Numbered from the stretch's first letter, positions 15,745 to 23,987 are shown. The stretch: 32,769 nucleotides of DNA from Clostridia bacterium (GCA_017504785.1 JAFVQL010000065.1:1-32769); one strand, 5' to 3'. Made by a program: numbers and translations. Notes: generated by a model from the sequence alone, not told the origin.

Positions 15745-16626
15745 ATGAAAAGAATTACGAAAGCGATCATTCCCGCCGCAGGGCTTGGAACACGTATGCT
15801 CCCCATTTCTCACGCCGTACCGAAGGAGATGCTTCCCATCGTGGATCTGCCCGCGGTGTATTATCTCGTCAAGGAAGCGGCGGAGAGCGGCATCACCGAT
15901 ATTTTGATCATCACCAACCGCGATAAGGATGCGATGGAGGATTTCTTCGATCTCTCCATTGAATACGAGAAGGCGCTTCTCGCCAAGGGCAGAGAGGCGG
16001 ACGTGAAAATGCTGCGCGAGATCGCAGACCTTGCCAACGTGTATTTTCTGCGCCAGAAGGAAACCAAGGGGCTTGGCCATGCGGTCGGCCGCGCGCGCTC
16101 CTTCGTTGGGGACGAGCCGTTCATGGTTTTGTACGGTGACGATATCATCTTTTCCGAAACACCGGTCTGCCGCCAGATGATGGACGTGTATGAAAAGAGC
16201 GGTAAATGCGTGGTCGGCGTGAAGCCCGTTGCGCCCGAGTGGATATCGAAATACAGCTCCTTGAAGGTCGCGCCGACCGCGTGGAGCGATACGCTTTTTT
16301 CCTGCGACGATATGATCGAAAAGCCGAAGAAGGGCGAGGAGTTTTCCAACTATTCGATCCTCGGCCGCGTGCTTTTGACACCGGATATCTTCGATATCAT
16401 CGATGCCCTGGAGCCGGGCGCGGGCGGCGAATATCAGCTCACCGATGCGATCGCGAAAAAGGCGCGCACCGAGGGCATTTTGGCGCTTGATTTTGAGGGC
16501 GAGCGCTTCGACATGGGTGCAAAGATCGGCTTCCTTAAGGCCAACGTGGTCAGAGGTGCCTTGCATTCCGAAACCAAAGAGGAGTTTAAGGCCTTCCTCA
16601 AGGCTTTTGTGAAAACGCTTGACTGA
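15745..16626 (+). CDS. galU: UTP--glucose-1-phosphate uridylyltransferase
   Basis: GalU makes UDP-glucose from UTP and glucose-1-phosphate for envelope glycans. The 293-aa protein opens with KAIIPAAGLGTRMLPISHAV and PKEMLPIVDLPAVYYLV, and carries GLGHAVGRAR, the nucleotide-site VLYGDDI, GEFSNYSILGRVLLTPDIF-type residues (EFSNYSILGR) and GEYQLTDAI. The length is typical. The start follows AAGGAGT, 52 bases after rbfA. Its final codons overlap the rimI start. Related enzymes acting on dTTP are possible, but the motifs fit GalU/GtaB best. Confidence 0.95.
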   Translation: MKRITKAIIPAAGLGTRMLPISHAVPKEMLPIVDLPAVYYLVKEAAESGITDILIITNRDKDAMEDFFDLSIEYEKALLAKGREADVKMLREIADLANVYFLRQKETKGLGHAVGRARSFVGDEPFMVLYGDDIIFSETPVCRQMMDVYEKSGKCVVGVKPVAPEWISKYSSLKVAPTAWSDTLFSCDDMIEKPKKGEEFSNYSILGRVLLTPDIFDIIDALEPGAGGEYQLTDAIAKKARTEGILALDFEGERFDMGAKIGFLKANVVRGALHSETKEEFKAFLKAFVKTLD

Positions 16627-17086
16627 TATAACGATTCGCGCGGCAACCGCCGCGGATGCGGCGGCCTTGGCTTTTATGGAAGCGATGCTGTTTTCGGATG
16701 CATGGTCCGAAAAAAGCGTGGGAGAAACGCTTTCTTCGCCCTTCACTGCGGCTCTTGTCGCGGAGTGCGGGGGCGAATGCATCGGTTATCTTCTTTCCTC
16801 GCTTCTTGCGCCCGAGGGAGAGCTTTTGCGTATCGGCGTGCATCCCCGCCGCCGCCGCGAGGGCCTCGGGGGCAGGCTGATGGCGCGCTTTTTGACCGAA
16901 GCGAAGGATCGCGGCTGCACCGATATCTTTTTAGAGGTGCGCGCGGATAACGGCGGCGCGATCGCGCTCTACCGCCGCGCGGGCTTTTTGGAGAACGGGC
17001 TTCGGCGCGGATATTATAAGAATCCGGCAGCGGATGCGCTTTTGATGCGCCTTTCGCTTGTCGGTTACGAAAAAACGCTTAAATGA
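16619..17086 (+). CDS. rimI: Ribosomal-protein-alanine N-acetyltransferase-like GNAT
   Basis: This 155-aa GNAT-fold acetyltransferase matches RimI, which acetylates the N-terminal alanine of ribosomal protein S18. The acetyl-CoA loop RRRREGLGGRL lies near residues 77-87, followed by the RimI-type IFLEVRADNGGAIALYRRAGF and a GYY close to the C-terminus. It starts at TTG 16619, overlapping the galU stop by eight bases, since an in-frame stop lies just upstream. No strong ribosome-binding site is visible, so it depends on coupling. Its place directly before tsaD is the classic rimI-tsaD arrangement (tsaB and tsaE are not here). Other GNAT substrates cannot be excluded. Confidence 0.88.
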   Translation: MTDITIRAATAADAAALAFMEAMLFSDAWSEKSVGETLSSPFTAALVAECGGECIGYLLSSLLAPEGELLRIGVHPRRRREGLGGRLMARFLTEAKDRGCTDIFLEVRADNGGAIALYRRAGFLENGLRRGYYKNPAADALLMRLSLVGYEKTLK

Positions 17087-17088
17087 AA

Positions 17089-17102
17089 ATGTAAGTTTAC
17101 AT
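17089..17102. promoter_or_regulatory. Short palindrome between rimI and tsaD
   Basis: ATGTAA-gt-TTACAT is a perfect 6-bp inverted repeat centred between the rimI stop and the tsaD ribosome-binding site. It does not match the known Rex operator (TTGTTAA-N4-TTAACAA type), so no regulator is assigned. It may be chance. Confidence 0.3.
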
Positions 17103-17116
17103 AAAGGGTGAATACG

Positions 17117-18196
17117 ATGAACATCTTGGCAATAGAGAGCTCCTGCGATGAAACGGCGGCTTCCGTCATTCGCCGCGAGGGAGATGCATTTTCGGTGCTT
17201 TCAAGCATCGTTGCTTCGCAGATCGAAACGCATAGGCTGTACGGCGGTGTCGTGCCCGAGATCGCCAGCCGCGCGCACGTTGAGGCTGTCAGTGCGGTGA
17301 CCTACGAGGCAATGGAGAAGGCGTCGCTTTCGCTTTCGGATATGGATCTCGTTGCCGTGACGGCACAGCCCGGACTGATCGGCGCATTGCTCGTCGGTGT
17401 GAATTTCGCAAAATCGCTTGCCGCCGCAAATCATATTCCGCTGGTGGCGGTGGACCATATCAAGGGGCATATTGCCGCCGCTTATCTTGGCGAGAAGCCC
17501 CTGCCCGAGCCGCCGTTTCTTGCCATGGCGCTTTCCGGCGGACACACGGCTTTTTATCTTGTGGAGTCGTATACGGACTTTTCCGTCGTCGGCACGACGA
17601 GGGACGATGCCATCGGCGAGTCCTTTGATAAGATCGGCCGCTTGATCGGCATTCCGTATCCTGCGGGCGCGGGCTTTGATCGCCTTGCCGCTGAGGGCTT
17701 CCTTTCTGCCACGGGCAAGGAAAACGCACCGCTTTCACTCTACAAAAAGAGCGCGGCATATAAGGATAAGACGATGCATCTGCCGTCCCCCGCTCTGGCG
17801 GACGGAAGCCTTGATTTTTCGTTTTCGGGCCTGAAGACCGCGGCGATCAATCTTCTGCACCGCTTTGAGCAGAGCGGAGAGGACTTTGACCGTGCGCTCT
17901 TTGCCGCACGGTATACCTACGAGGCGGTGGAGGCCGTTGCAAAAAAGACGGAGGAGGCGCTCGCGCGCCACAGGGTAAAGCATCTTGTGATGGCGGGCGG
18001 CGTTGCCGCCAATTCGCACCTTCGCAAAAGAATTGCAGAGGTCGCTAAAAAAGCAGGGATCGCTTTGCATATTCCCTCGCTTTCTCTCTGCGGCGATAAC
18101 GCCGCCATGATTGGCGCACAGGGGTATTACGAATACCTTGCGGGGCATACCGCGGATTCCTCGCTGAATGCCAGCGCCGCCGATTCGATCGTATAA
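17117..18196 (+). CDS. tsaD: tRNA N6-threonylcarbamoyladenosine synthase subunit TsaD
   Basis: TsaD transfers threonylcarbamoyl to A37 of ANN-decoding tRNAs together with TsaB and TsaE. The 359-aa protein begins NILAIESSCDETAASVI and has the metal-binding His114 and His118 in VDHIKGHIAAAY, the LALSGGHT-like segment MALSGGHTAFYLV, and GGVAANSHLRKRI in the ATPase C-lobe. A GTG nine bases upstream is also in frame, but ATG 17117 is chosen because AAAGGGTGA sits at proper spacing and the family starts at this residue. It is 30 bases after rimI and closely followed by rex. Confidence 0.97.
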   Translation: MNILAIESSCDETAASVIRREGDAFSVLSSIVASQIETHRLYGGVVPEIASRAHVEAVSAVTYEAMEKASLSLSDMDLVAVTAQPGLIGALLVGVNFAKSLAAANHIPLVAVDHIKGHIAAAYLGEKPLPEPPFLAMALSGGHTAFYLVESYTDFSVVGTTRDDAIGESFDKIGRLIGIPYPAGAGFDRLAAEGFLSATGKENAPLSLYKKSAAYKDKTMHLPSPALADGSLDFSFSGLKTAAINLLHRFEQSGEDFDRALFAARYTYEAVEAVAKKTEEALARHRVKHLVMAGGVAANSHLRKRIAEVAKKAGIALHIPSLSLCGDNAAMIGAQGYYEYLAGHTADSSLNASAADSIV

Positions 18197-18215
18197 AACT
18201 ATAAAGGAAAAAACT

Positions 18216-18938
18216 ATGGAATCCATTGACAAGGTACAAGGAATTGTTGAAAAAAAGGAGCTTTTGCGATGTGCGGAGGTTTCTCCCGCGGTGATCCGCC
18301 GCCTGCCGCGCTATCACCGCTATCTCGGCGATCTGATCCGCGCGGGGAAAATGCGTATCTCCTCGAAGGAGCTGGCAAAGCTGATGGGCGTCACCGCCTC
18401 GCAGATCCGCCAGGATCTCAACTGCTTCGGCGGCTTCGGACAGCAGGGGTACGGCTATAACGTGAAATATCTGCACGGCAAGATCGGCGAGCTTCTCGGT
18501 ACGGACGAGGGCTTCCGCGCGGTGATCATCGGCGCGGGCAATCTCGGCCGCGCGCTCGCGGGAACGCACATGTTCGACCGCCGCGGGGTTACGCGCGTTG
18601 CCCTTTTTGATAACAGCGCTTCGCTGATCGGCTCGAAGATCTACGGCATTCCCGTCTATCACGTGGATGCGCTCGGCGCGTTCTGCCGCGAGCATAAGGT
18701 GGAGATTGGGGTTTTGACCGTTCCGAAGGAAGCTGCAAAGAGCGTGGCGGACGTGCTTGTGAAAAACGGCGTGAAGGGCATCTGGAACTTTGCCAATATG
18801 GAGCTTAAGGTAGAGGATGAATCCGTCGTGGTGGAAAATATACATCTCGGTGACTCGCTGATGACGCTTTGTTACGAGGTGAAGAACCGATTGAGTGAGA
18901 GCGTGGAAGAGAAAAATGAAGATATCGTACATATTTAA
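18216..18938 (+). CDS. rex: Redox-sensing transcriptional repressor
   Basis: Rex senses the NADH/NAD+ ratio and represses fermentation and energy genes when NADH is low. The 240-aa protein has the N-terminal winged helix (VIRRLPRYHRYLGDL, ISSKELAKLMGVTASQIRQD, then FGGFGQQGYGY) and a Rossmann domain with GAGNLG at 106-111, followed by the DNSASLIGSKIYGIPVY stretch. It ends with the C-terminal domain-swap helix (GDSLMTLCYEVKNRL). The start at 18216 follows AAAGGA, 19 bases after tsaD. Its last codons overlap the dnaD start. The length and motifs are canonical. Confidence 0.97.
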   Translation: MESIDKVQGIVEKKELLRCAEVSPAVIRRLPRYHRYLGDLIRAGKMRISSKELAKLMGVTASQIRQDLNCFGGFGQQGYGYNVKYLHGKIGELLGTDEGFRAVIIGAGNLGRALAGTHMFDRRGVTRVALFDNSASLIGSKIYGIPVYHVDALGAFCREHKVEIGVLTVPKEAAKSVADVLVKNGVKGIWNFANMELKVEDESVVVENIHLGDSLMTLCYEVKNRLSESVEEKNEDIVHI

Positions 18939-19887
18939 GTCTTGGCCCGAGGGCGAGGCCCTGCGCGAATGCTCCAAAGAGGAGCTTGCGCTTCTCGTTC
19001 TGCTTTATACGGGCGGCGCACAGACCGAGGACGAGCTTTCTGCCGCCTTGGATCTGCGTGCGGCACGCACGGCGGGCGCACTTCGCTTCCTCGTCGAGGA
19101 AGGGCTTGCACAGATGGCACAGGACGGCGTTGCCTGCGAATTCGCATCCCGCGCCTCGGCGGATGCCTTTGAGGCACGCGGCGGAAAGGACATCGCGCGC
19201 ACGATCCGCGACCATGCGCTGGCGGCTCTCTTTGAGGAGTGCGCCGCGCTTTTGAACAAGCCTGTGCTTGAGCGCTGGGAGATCGAGGATATCACCTGCC
19301 TTTACGAGCAGTACGGGCTGGGAGAGGAATTTATCGTGAGCCTGCTTGCGGATATGCGCTCGCGCTCCGCTTGCTCGTTGAAGGCACTTGTAAACCGAGC
19401 GATCGGCTTGCATAAGCAGGGCATTGACAGCCACGAGGCACTGATGCATTATTTTGAAAACCGAGAAGAGAAGGGTGAGGCAGAGCGCACGGTGCGCCGC
19501 GTTCTCGGCATCGGCGGAAAGCTCTCGGATGCGGAAAGCAAGCTTTTCTCCAAATGGACGCAGGATTTCGGCTTTGGCGAGCAAATGCTGAAAAAGGCGT
19601 ACGACGCCACCACGATGCAGCTCGGCGGCAAGCGCTCCTACGACTATATGGATGGCATTCTCACCCGTTGGTACGAGGCGGGCATCTTCAGCCCCGCCGA
19701 TGCGGATGCCGAGGCAGAGCGCTTTAAGGCGGTGCAGGCGGATAAGAGCGCACAAGCAGAAAAAGGGGCGCCGAAGCGCGAACGCCGAAAGGAAGCCCCG
19801 CGCTACGGAACCTTTGATACGATGGATGCGTTCCAAAGAGCACTTGAGCGCAGTTACGGCGAAACCGAGAGCGAAAACAAGGATTAA
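18916..19887 (+). CDS. DnaD-domain replication initiation protein
   Basis: This 323-aa protein carries DnaB_2/DnaD-type helical domains, which remodel the origin and help load the helicase in Firmicutes. The N-terminal part (about 1-85) looks like a winged helix (EELALLVLLYTGGAQTEDEL). A first helical module spans about residues 110-180. The second, GKLSDAESKLFSKWTQDFGF through YMDGILTRWYEAGI, matches the DnaD C-terminal domain with its YxxxIL.W signature. A charged Lys/Glu tail follows. The ATG at 18916 is preferred over an in-frame GTG 21 bases upstream. It overlaps rex by 23 bases and precedes the dnaC-like loader, a typical pairing. Confidence 0.9.
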   Translation: MKISYIFKSWPEGEALRECSKEELALLVLLYTGGAQTEDELSAALDLRAARTAGALRFLVEEGLAQMAQDGVACEFASRASADAFEARGGKDIARTIRDHALAALFEECAALLNKPVLERWEIEDITCLYEQYGLGEEFIVSLLADMRSRSACSLKALVNRAIGLHKQGIDSHEALMHYFENREEKGEAERTVRRVLGIGGKLSDAESKLFSKWTQDFGFGEQMLKKAYDATTMQLGGKRSYDYMDGILTRWYEAGIFSPADADAEAERFKAVQADKSAQAEKGAPKRERRKEAPRYGTFDTMDAFQRALERSYGETESENKD

Positions 19888-19940
19888 GCAAATAATTATT
19901 TACAAAAAACACAAAATCTTGCCGAAGGGAAGATAAACGT

Positions 19941-20894
19941 ATGTATATTTCCGGAAATTATAAAAAGGTGAAGGACGAGATCGAAAACCGCCGTCTTGCC
20001 GCCGTTGCCACGGCGGAGCTTCATAACGAGGAGGTCAGAGCGCGCTCGAAGGAGATCCGCGAGATCGACGAGGAGCTGACGCGCACGGGCCTTGCTATTT
20101 TCCGCACGGCCTGCGCCGGCGGTGACCTTGCGCCCGTTCGCGCGCGCAATCAAGAGCTTTGCGAAAAGCGCCGCGCGCTTTTGGTTTCGCTCGGCTACGG
20201 CGCGGATTATACCGAGCCGCAGTATACCTGCAAGGCTTGCTCGGACACGGGGTACGTGAATACGAAAATGTGCGCTTGCCTTCGCGAGGGACTCATCCGC
20301 GAGAATTTTCGCACCTCGGGCATGGGCGATCTTCTCACACGCCAGTCGTTTGAGAATTTTGATCTTGAACGCTATAAGAAGGACGGCGAGGAGGTATACC
20401 GCCGCGTGAAGGCAAATTTTGCCGCGGCAAAGGCATTCGCCGAGGACTTCCGCGAAAAACGCGGCAATCTTCTCCTGATCGGCACGACCGGTGCGGGAAA
20501 AACGCATCTGACCACCTCCATCGCGCGTGCGGTGCTGGATCGCGGCTTCGACGTGGTGTACGATACGGCGCAGAATATCATGGCCGCCTTCGAGCACGAT
20601 CGCTTCCGCTCGGGCTATCAGCCCTCGGAGAGCAGAGCGGAGAAATATATGGAATGCACGCTCCTGATCCTTGACGATCTCGGCACGGAGTTCACCAACG
20701 CCTTCACGGTCAGCTGCCTTTATAATCTCTTGAACGAAAGACAGAACAAGGGGCTTTCCACCGTGATCTCCACGAACGTCTTGCCCGAGCAGTTAAGGGA
20801 AAAATACGAGGACCGCATCTATTCCCGCCTCATCGGCGCGGATTACCGCATCCTTTCCTTCGGCAACTGCAGCGACTTCCGCCAGATGAGATAA
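19941..20894 (+). CDS. DnaC/DnaI-type helicase loader ATPase
   Basis: This 317-aa AAA+ protein would load the replicative helicase. It has an N-terminal helical region, a four-cysteine zinc site C97, C100, C111 and C113 (CKACSDTGYVN...CAC), the Walker A GTTGAGKT at 181-188, Walker B LLILDDLG, a sensor segment TVISTNVLP and an arginine-finger region ending in YSRLIGADYRIL. IstB transposition helpers share the ATPase core, but the zinc site and the dnaD neighbour favour a replication loader. The start at 19941 follows AAGGGAAG. The stop lies 2 bases before repeat element 2, which probably terminates the cluster. Confidence 0.92.
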   Translation: MYISGNYKKVKDEIENRRLAAVATAELHNEEVRARSKEIREIDEELTRTGLAIFRTACAGGDLAPVRARNQELCEKRRALLVSLGYGADYTEPQYTCKACSDTGYVNTKMCACLREGLIRENFRTSGMGDLLTRQSFENFDLERYKKDGEEVYRRVKANFAAAKAFAEDFREKRGNLLLIGTTGAGKTHLTTSIARAVLDRGFDVVYDTAQNIMAAFEHDRFRSGYQPSESRAEKYMECTLLILDDLGTEFTNAFTVSCLYNLLNERQNKGLSTVISTNVLPEQLREKYEDRIYSRLIGADYRILSFGNCSDFRQMR

Positions 20895-20896
20895 AT

Positions 20897-21251
20897 AAAA
20901 AATCCGAACCGCTAACGGGCTGTACTCTTAAGGACAGTTTTAAGTTCAATAGAATATAGTACCTACCGACAAGAAAAGGACGAAGAATTGGTAAAATTCC
21001 TCGTCCTTTTTTCTTGGCAAGCACTGCTTCTGTGGACACAGAAGCTGTTTTTAGTTATGAGTTATGAACTTCGCTTACGCTCACCGTTATGAGTTTGCTT
21101 CGCAAACGTTATGATATGATCGCCTTGTACCTTCAAATTGTGCCGAAGGCACATCATAACTTGGCGTAGCCAATCATAACTCTAAACTCCCGTAGGCGAT
21201 CATAGTTGCGTAGTGTCCTTAAGGGCACTACGCTAAAGGTTCGGATTTTTT
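20897..21251. repeat. Structured multi-hairpin repeat element, copy 2
   Basis: A 355-bp element is bounded by a 14-bp inverted repeat, AAAAAATCCGAACC (20897-20910) and GGTTCGGATTTTTT (21238-21251). Inside are a strong hairpin, CAAGAAAAGGACGA (20970-20983) with TCGTCCTTTTTTCTTG (21001-21016), then GTTATGA motifs, TTTGC-tt-cGCAAA (21094-21107 region), TGCCGAAGGCA, TTGGCGTAGCCAA and TCATAAC motifs. The final 11-bp hairpin is GCGTAGTGTCC (21208-21218) with GGGCACTACGC (21223-21233). The 58-base block from GAGTTATGA (about 21060) closely matches 8268-8325 of copy 1, with paired changes in a stem. It lies between the convergent dnaC and S-component genes and can terminate both. Confidence 0.8.
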
Positions 21252-21280
21252 CATGCTTGCTTTGGAAGCACTTTTTGCTT

Positions 21281-21877
21281 TTATTTTTTGAACTTCTTTT
21301 TTGCGAGATCGAGCAAACGGACGATCGCGGGGCTTGCCACGATGTTGGCGATCAGCTCGAATACGAAATTAAGACCGACGAAGAAGAGGATCAGATACGC
21401 GCCGACCGAGATGCCCTCTGCCGCCGCGCCGCCGCCGACTGCATCCATAAAGAAGATGACCGAGCCGAGCAGAAAGATACCCGTATTCACGATCGGGCAT
21501 ACGATCGCGCTCGCAATGACTGCAAGATAACGGTTGAATTTTTCCAAAAGGTTGTAGGTAAGACCTGCCGCGTAGCCCGAGAGCGCGCCCTTCACCATAA
21601 CGGTGATGATCGTTCCGGGAATGCTGAGGCCGAACCAGAATGCGGCATCGGGCGTTGCGAAAAAGATCGCGCCTGCCACAGCACCCAGCCATGCGCCCGC
21701 GAGAGAGCCGCACAGCGTTGCTCCGATGACGACGGGGATCAGCGTCAGCGAGATCGAAGCGAGGCCGCCGATCTTAATGAAGCCGCCGAAGTAAGAAAGC
21801 ACCGCGACCATTGCCGTGAGCAATGCGAGCAGAACCATCTTTTCCGTGCTCATTCCTTGTTTTTGTGTTTTTTGCAT
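21281..21877 (-). CDS. ECF transporter S component, probably pantothenate-type
   Basis: This 198-aa membrane protein has about six hydrophobic helices starting at TEKMVLLALLTAMVAVLSYFGG and ending in a basic tail (LLDLAKKKFKK). Such small proteins bind a vitamin and dock to a shared ECF energising module encoded elsewhere. SLTLIPVVIGATLCGSLAG matches the conserved loop-helix 2 of S components. Substrate assignment rests on context: it lies directly downstream of the pantothenate kinase gene on the same strand, so pantothenate is likely. The start at 21877 follows AAGGAGG; an upstream in-frame start lacks a site. Confidence 0.85.
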   Translation of the reverse strand: MQKTQKQGMSTEKMVLLALLTAMVAVLSYFGGFIKIGGLASISLTLIPVVIGATLCGSLAGAWLGAVAGAIFFATPDAAFWFGLSIPGTIITVMVKGALSGYAAGLTYNLLEKFNRYLAVIASAIVCPIVNTGIFLLGSVIFFMDAVGGGAAAEGISVGAYLILFFVGLNFVFELIANIVASPAIVRLLDLAKKKFKK

Positions 21878-21967
21878 GTTTTTCCTCCTTGCTGTCGTCC
21901 GCGCTTGGCGGTACAACGCATAATAAATTTATATTATTCTTTTGAAAGAGTAATATACGAGAGAGTT

Positions 21968-22738
21968 TCAGTTGTTTTTTTCGTAGATGATATGAAGCCC
22001 CTTCAGCACCAGCGTTTCGTCAAATTGGATCTCGTGCTTGCAATGGGGAAGAATGAGGGGCGCAAAGCAACCGGTCGCATAAAGCGAGAGCGGCGCGCCG
22101 ACCTCCTGTGTGATGCGATCGATCATGCCGTCGATCATGGCGGCGTTTCCGTAGATCACGCCCGAGCGCATACTGTCCGCAGTGTTTTTGCCGACGGCGG
22201 ATCTCGGTGCCTCCAGCTCCACCATGGGGAGCTGTGCCGTCCCCGTGGAAAGCGCGTTCAGCCCCATCTCCACGCCGGGGAGAATGGATACGCCCGAAAA
22301 AGCACCCTTTTCATCCAGCAGCGTCATTTTCGTGGCGGTTCCCATATCGATGATCAGCGCGCCGTTCCCATAGATGGCGTGCACCGCAACGCAGGCGCAG
22401 ATCAGATCCGCACCCACGGATGAGGGGGTGTCACAATGGATATTGATGCCGGTCTTGATGCCGGGGCCAACCGTCAGCGGTTCGATCCCCCAGAGCATTT
22501 TCACCGCTTCTCTTACGGTGGAATTCAAGAGCGGGACCACCGAGGAGATGATCGCGCCGCGAATGCTTTGCCTGCCGATGCCGTGCAGCGCAAGCACGCC
22601 GAGGATCTTGCTTGCATATTCGTCCGCCGTTTTTTTTGTTTCGGTCGAAATGGAAAGCACGAAGGAAGGCTCTTCGGCAACGAAACCGCCGAGTGTTATA
22701 TTGGTGTTTCCGATATCGATCGTCAGTATCACGTGCAT
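21968..22738 (-). CDS. coaX: Type III pantothenate kinase
   Basis: CoaX phosphorylates pantothenate, the first step of CoA synthesis. The 256-aa protein starts with the ASKHA phosphate loop ILTIDIGNTNITLGGF (catalytic-type Asp8) and contains SSVGADLICACVAVHAIYG, the second phosphate loop LIIDMGTATKMTLLD and GVIYGNAAMIDGMIDRI. The length is normal. A GTG two codons in is an alternative start, but the ATG at 22738 has AAGGAAAGG upstream. It has its own promoter and leads to the S component after 90 bases, forming a salvage unit. Confidence 0.94.
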   Translation of the reverse strand: MHVILTIDIGNTNITLGGFVAEEPSFVLSISTETKKTADEYASKILGVLALHGIGRQSIRGAIISSVVPLLNSTVREAVKMLWGIEPLTVGPGIKTGINIHCDTPSSVGADLICACVAVHAIYGNGALIIDMGTATKMTLLDEKGAFSGVSILPGVEMGLNALSTGTAQLPMVELEAPRSAVGKNTADSMRSGVIYGNAAMIDGMIDRITQEVGAPLSLYATGCFAPLILPHCKHEIQFDETLVLKGLHIIYEKNN

Positions 22739-22772
22739 CGCCGCCTTTCCTTTTCTTTGTATCTGTCGTATT

Positions 22773-22801
22773 ATTGTAGCAGATTTTTTTGCATTTTTCA
22801 A
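22773..22801 (-). promoter_or_regulatory. Sigma-A promoter of coaX
   Basis: TTGAAA (22796-22801), a 17-bp spacer and TACAAT (22773-22778) on the minus strand lie 34 bases upstream of the coaX start. Confidence 0.75.
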
Positions 22802-22854
22802 GTGGATGCGTTTTTTTGTGCGAAAAGTTCGTTTTGTTAATGGAATGGTTATAA

Positions 22855-22890
22855 ATAGATATTTACTTTCAAAAAAATATCTATTATAAT
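22855..22890 (+). promoter_or_regulatory. AT hairpin and promoter-like signal facing into the AraC gene
   Basis: ATAGATATTT (22855-22864) and AAATATCTAT (22875-22884) form a perfect 10-bp stem just beyond the 3' end of the AraC gene. On the plus strand TTTACT (22862-22867), 17 bp and TATAAT (22885-22890) form a promoter-like pair, followed by AGGGGTGA. The hairpin could be the regulator's terminator, or an operator over an antisense promoter. Confidence 0.4.
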
Positions 22891-22911
22891 AGGGGTGAAG
22901 CAAGCGTGGCA

Positions 22912-23727
22912 TTAGTGCGCTGTGTCGGCTTGCCGCATCCGCGTGCGCTCCTCCGAGGGCGCGTATCCGAAGTAATCCACGTACCGCTTGTAGAATGCGG
23001 GATAGGTGGAGAAGCCGCACCGAAGGTGCGCGGAGGTCGGCCGTTCGCCGGCACGCAAAAGCTGCTGTGCCGCAAGAAGCCGCTTGCTCGTCACGTAGCG
23101 CATCGGAGAGATCTTCATGGTGGACTTGAAGATGCGGGAAAAATAGTTTTTTGCAAGAAAGAGCGCAGATGCGATCTCCTCCACCTCGTTTATCGTAAAC
23201 AGATTTTGATTGATATATTCGAGCGCGCGCTCCATAACGGGCGAAAGCCTTTCGGGCGCGGAGAGAAGCGCCTTATCCGCCATCTGCACGCTGTATAGGA
23301 TCTCGCAGAGCAGAGCGTTTAAAAGATCGGAGAATATCGCCTCGTCGCATTCGCGTTGATATTTTCCGAGCCGCTCGAAGCTTTCCACGATCAAGGGATT
23401 TTCCGCGCAATGGATCACCTCGCGGCGCGCCGAAATGCGCTGTGCAATGCGGGCGAGCGGATGCTCGGGCGCGATCTGGCAGATATACCGCTCGTAGCTT
23501 TCATTCTCCGAGATCTCCATATAATGGTGGATCGCGGGGCGGGTGATGATCAGATCATAGGGCGCGAAGGTATAGCGCCGATCCTCCATGGAAACGAGTC
23601 CGTGCCCCTGCAAAATGAAAAGAAGCTCGTAGCTGTTATGCGAGTGCGGGGCGATGCCGCTTTGCGGCACTTCAAAAAGTCCGTGCAAAAAAAGGGGCAT
23701 CGGACCAAAGGAAAAAACGCCGTTCAC
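22912..23727 (-). CDS. AraC family transcriptional regulator
   Basis: This 271-aa regulator has an N-terminal cupin sugar-sensing domain (HSHNSYELLFILQGHG, YDLIITRPAIHHY) and a C-terminal double helix-turn-helix from about residue 165 (NQNLFTINEVEEIASALFLA, KNYFSRIFKSTMKISPMRYV, then STYPAFYKRYVDYFGYAPSE). It starts at GTG 23727, with GGGGG 8 bases upstream; no in-frame ATG is better placed. It is divergent from the oxidoreductase gene and probably controls it. The ligand is unknown; a sugar or sugar acid is plausible from the neighbour. Confidence 0.9.
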   Translation of the reverse strand: MNGVFSFGPMPLFLHGLFEVPQSGIAPHSHNSYELLFILQGHGLVSMEDRRYTFAPYDLIITRPAIHHYMEISENESYERYICQIAPEHPLARIAQRISARREVIHCAENPLIVESFERLGKYQRECDEAIFSDLLNALLCEILYSVQMADKALLSAPERLSPVMERALEYINQNLFTINEVEEIASALFLAKNYFSRIFKSTMKISPMRYVTSKRLLAAQQLLRAGERPTSAHLRCGFSTYPAFYKRYVDYFGYAPSEERTRMRQADTAH

Positions 23728-23753
23728 GCTTCATTCCCCCTTTCTTTATTTAT

Positions 23754-23782
23754 AGAATACTAAATTTTCACCCCCGTGTCAA
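23754..23782 (-). promoter_or_regulatory. Sigma-A promoter of the AraC gene
   Basis: A consensus TTGACA (23777-23782), 17 bp and TATTCT (23754-23759) on the minus strand lie 27 bases before the GTG start. The remaining 23783-23987 leader of the divergent gene has no equally clear promoter, which would fit an activator-dependent one. Confidence 0.75.
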
Positions 23783-23987
23783 GATAGTTTTTTTATTCTT
23801 TTTCCGCTTTTATTTAAAAACATTAATATAAATCCACAAAAAGAGCATGCGAAAGAAAAAACCATGCACAGAGCCGCATAATATGGATGAAAGCGCCGCC
23901 GAAAAATGCGAGCGAAGGGACGGTATCCTTCGCCGCGGGGGCCACCGAAACCGTATACAAAATTCTATGGAAGTGAGATAGAAGAGT

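Noticed and set aside
17089..17102. Rex operator ahead of tsaD-rex
   Set aside because: The palindrome does not match the TTGTTAA-N4-TTAACAA type consensus in sequence or spacing.
19941..20894. IstB-type transposition helper of an insertion sequence
   Set aside because: The four-cysteine zinc site, the DnaD neighbour and the absence of a transposase favour a replication helicase loader.
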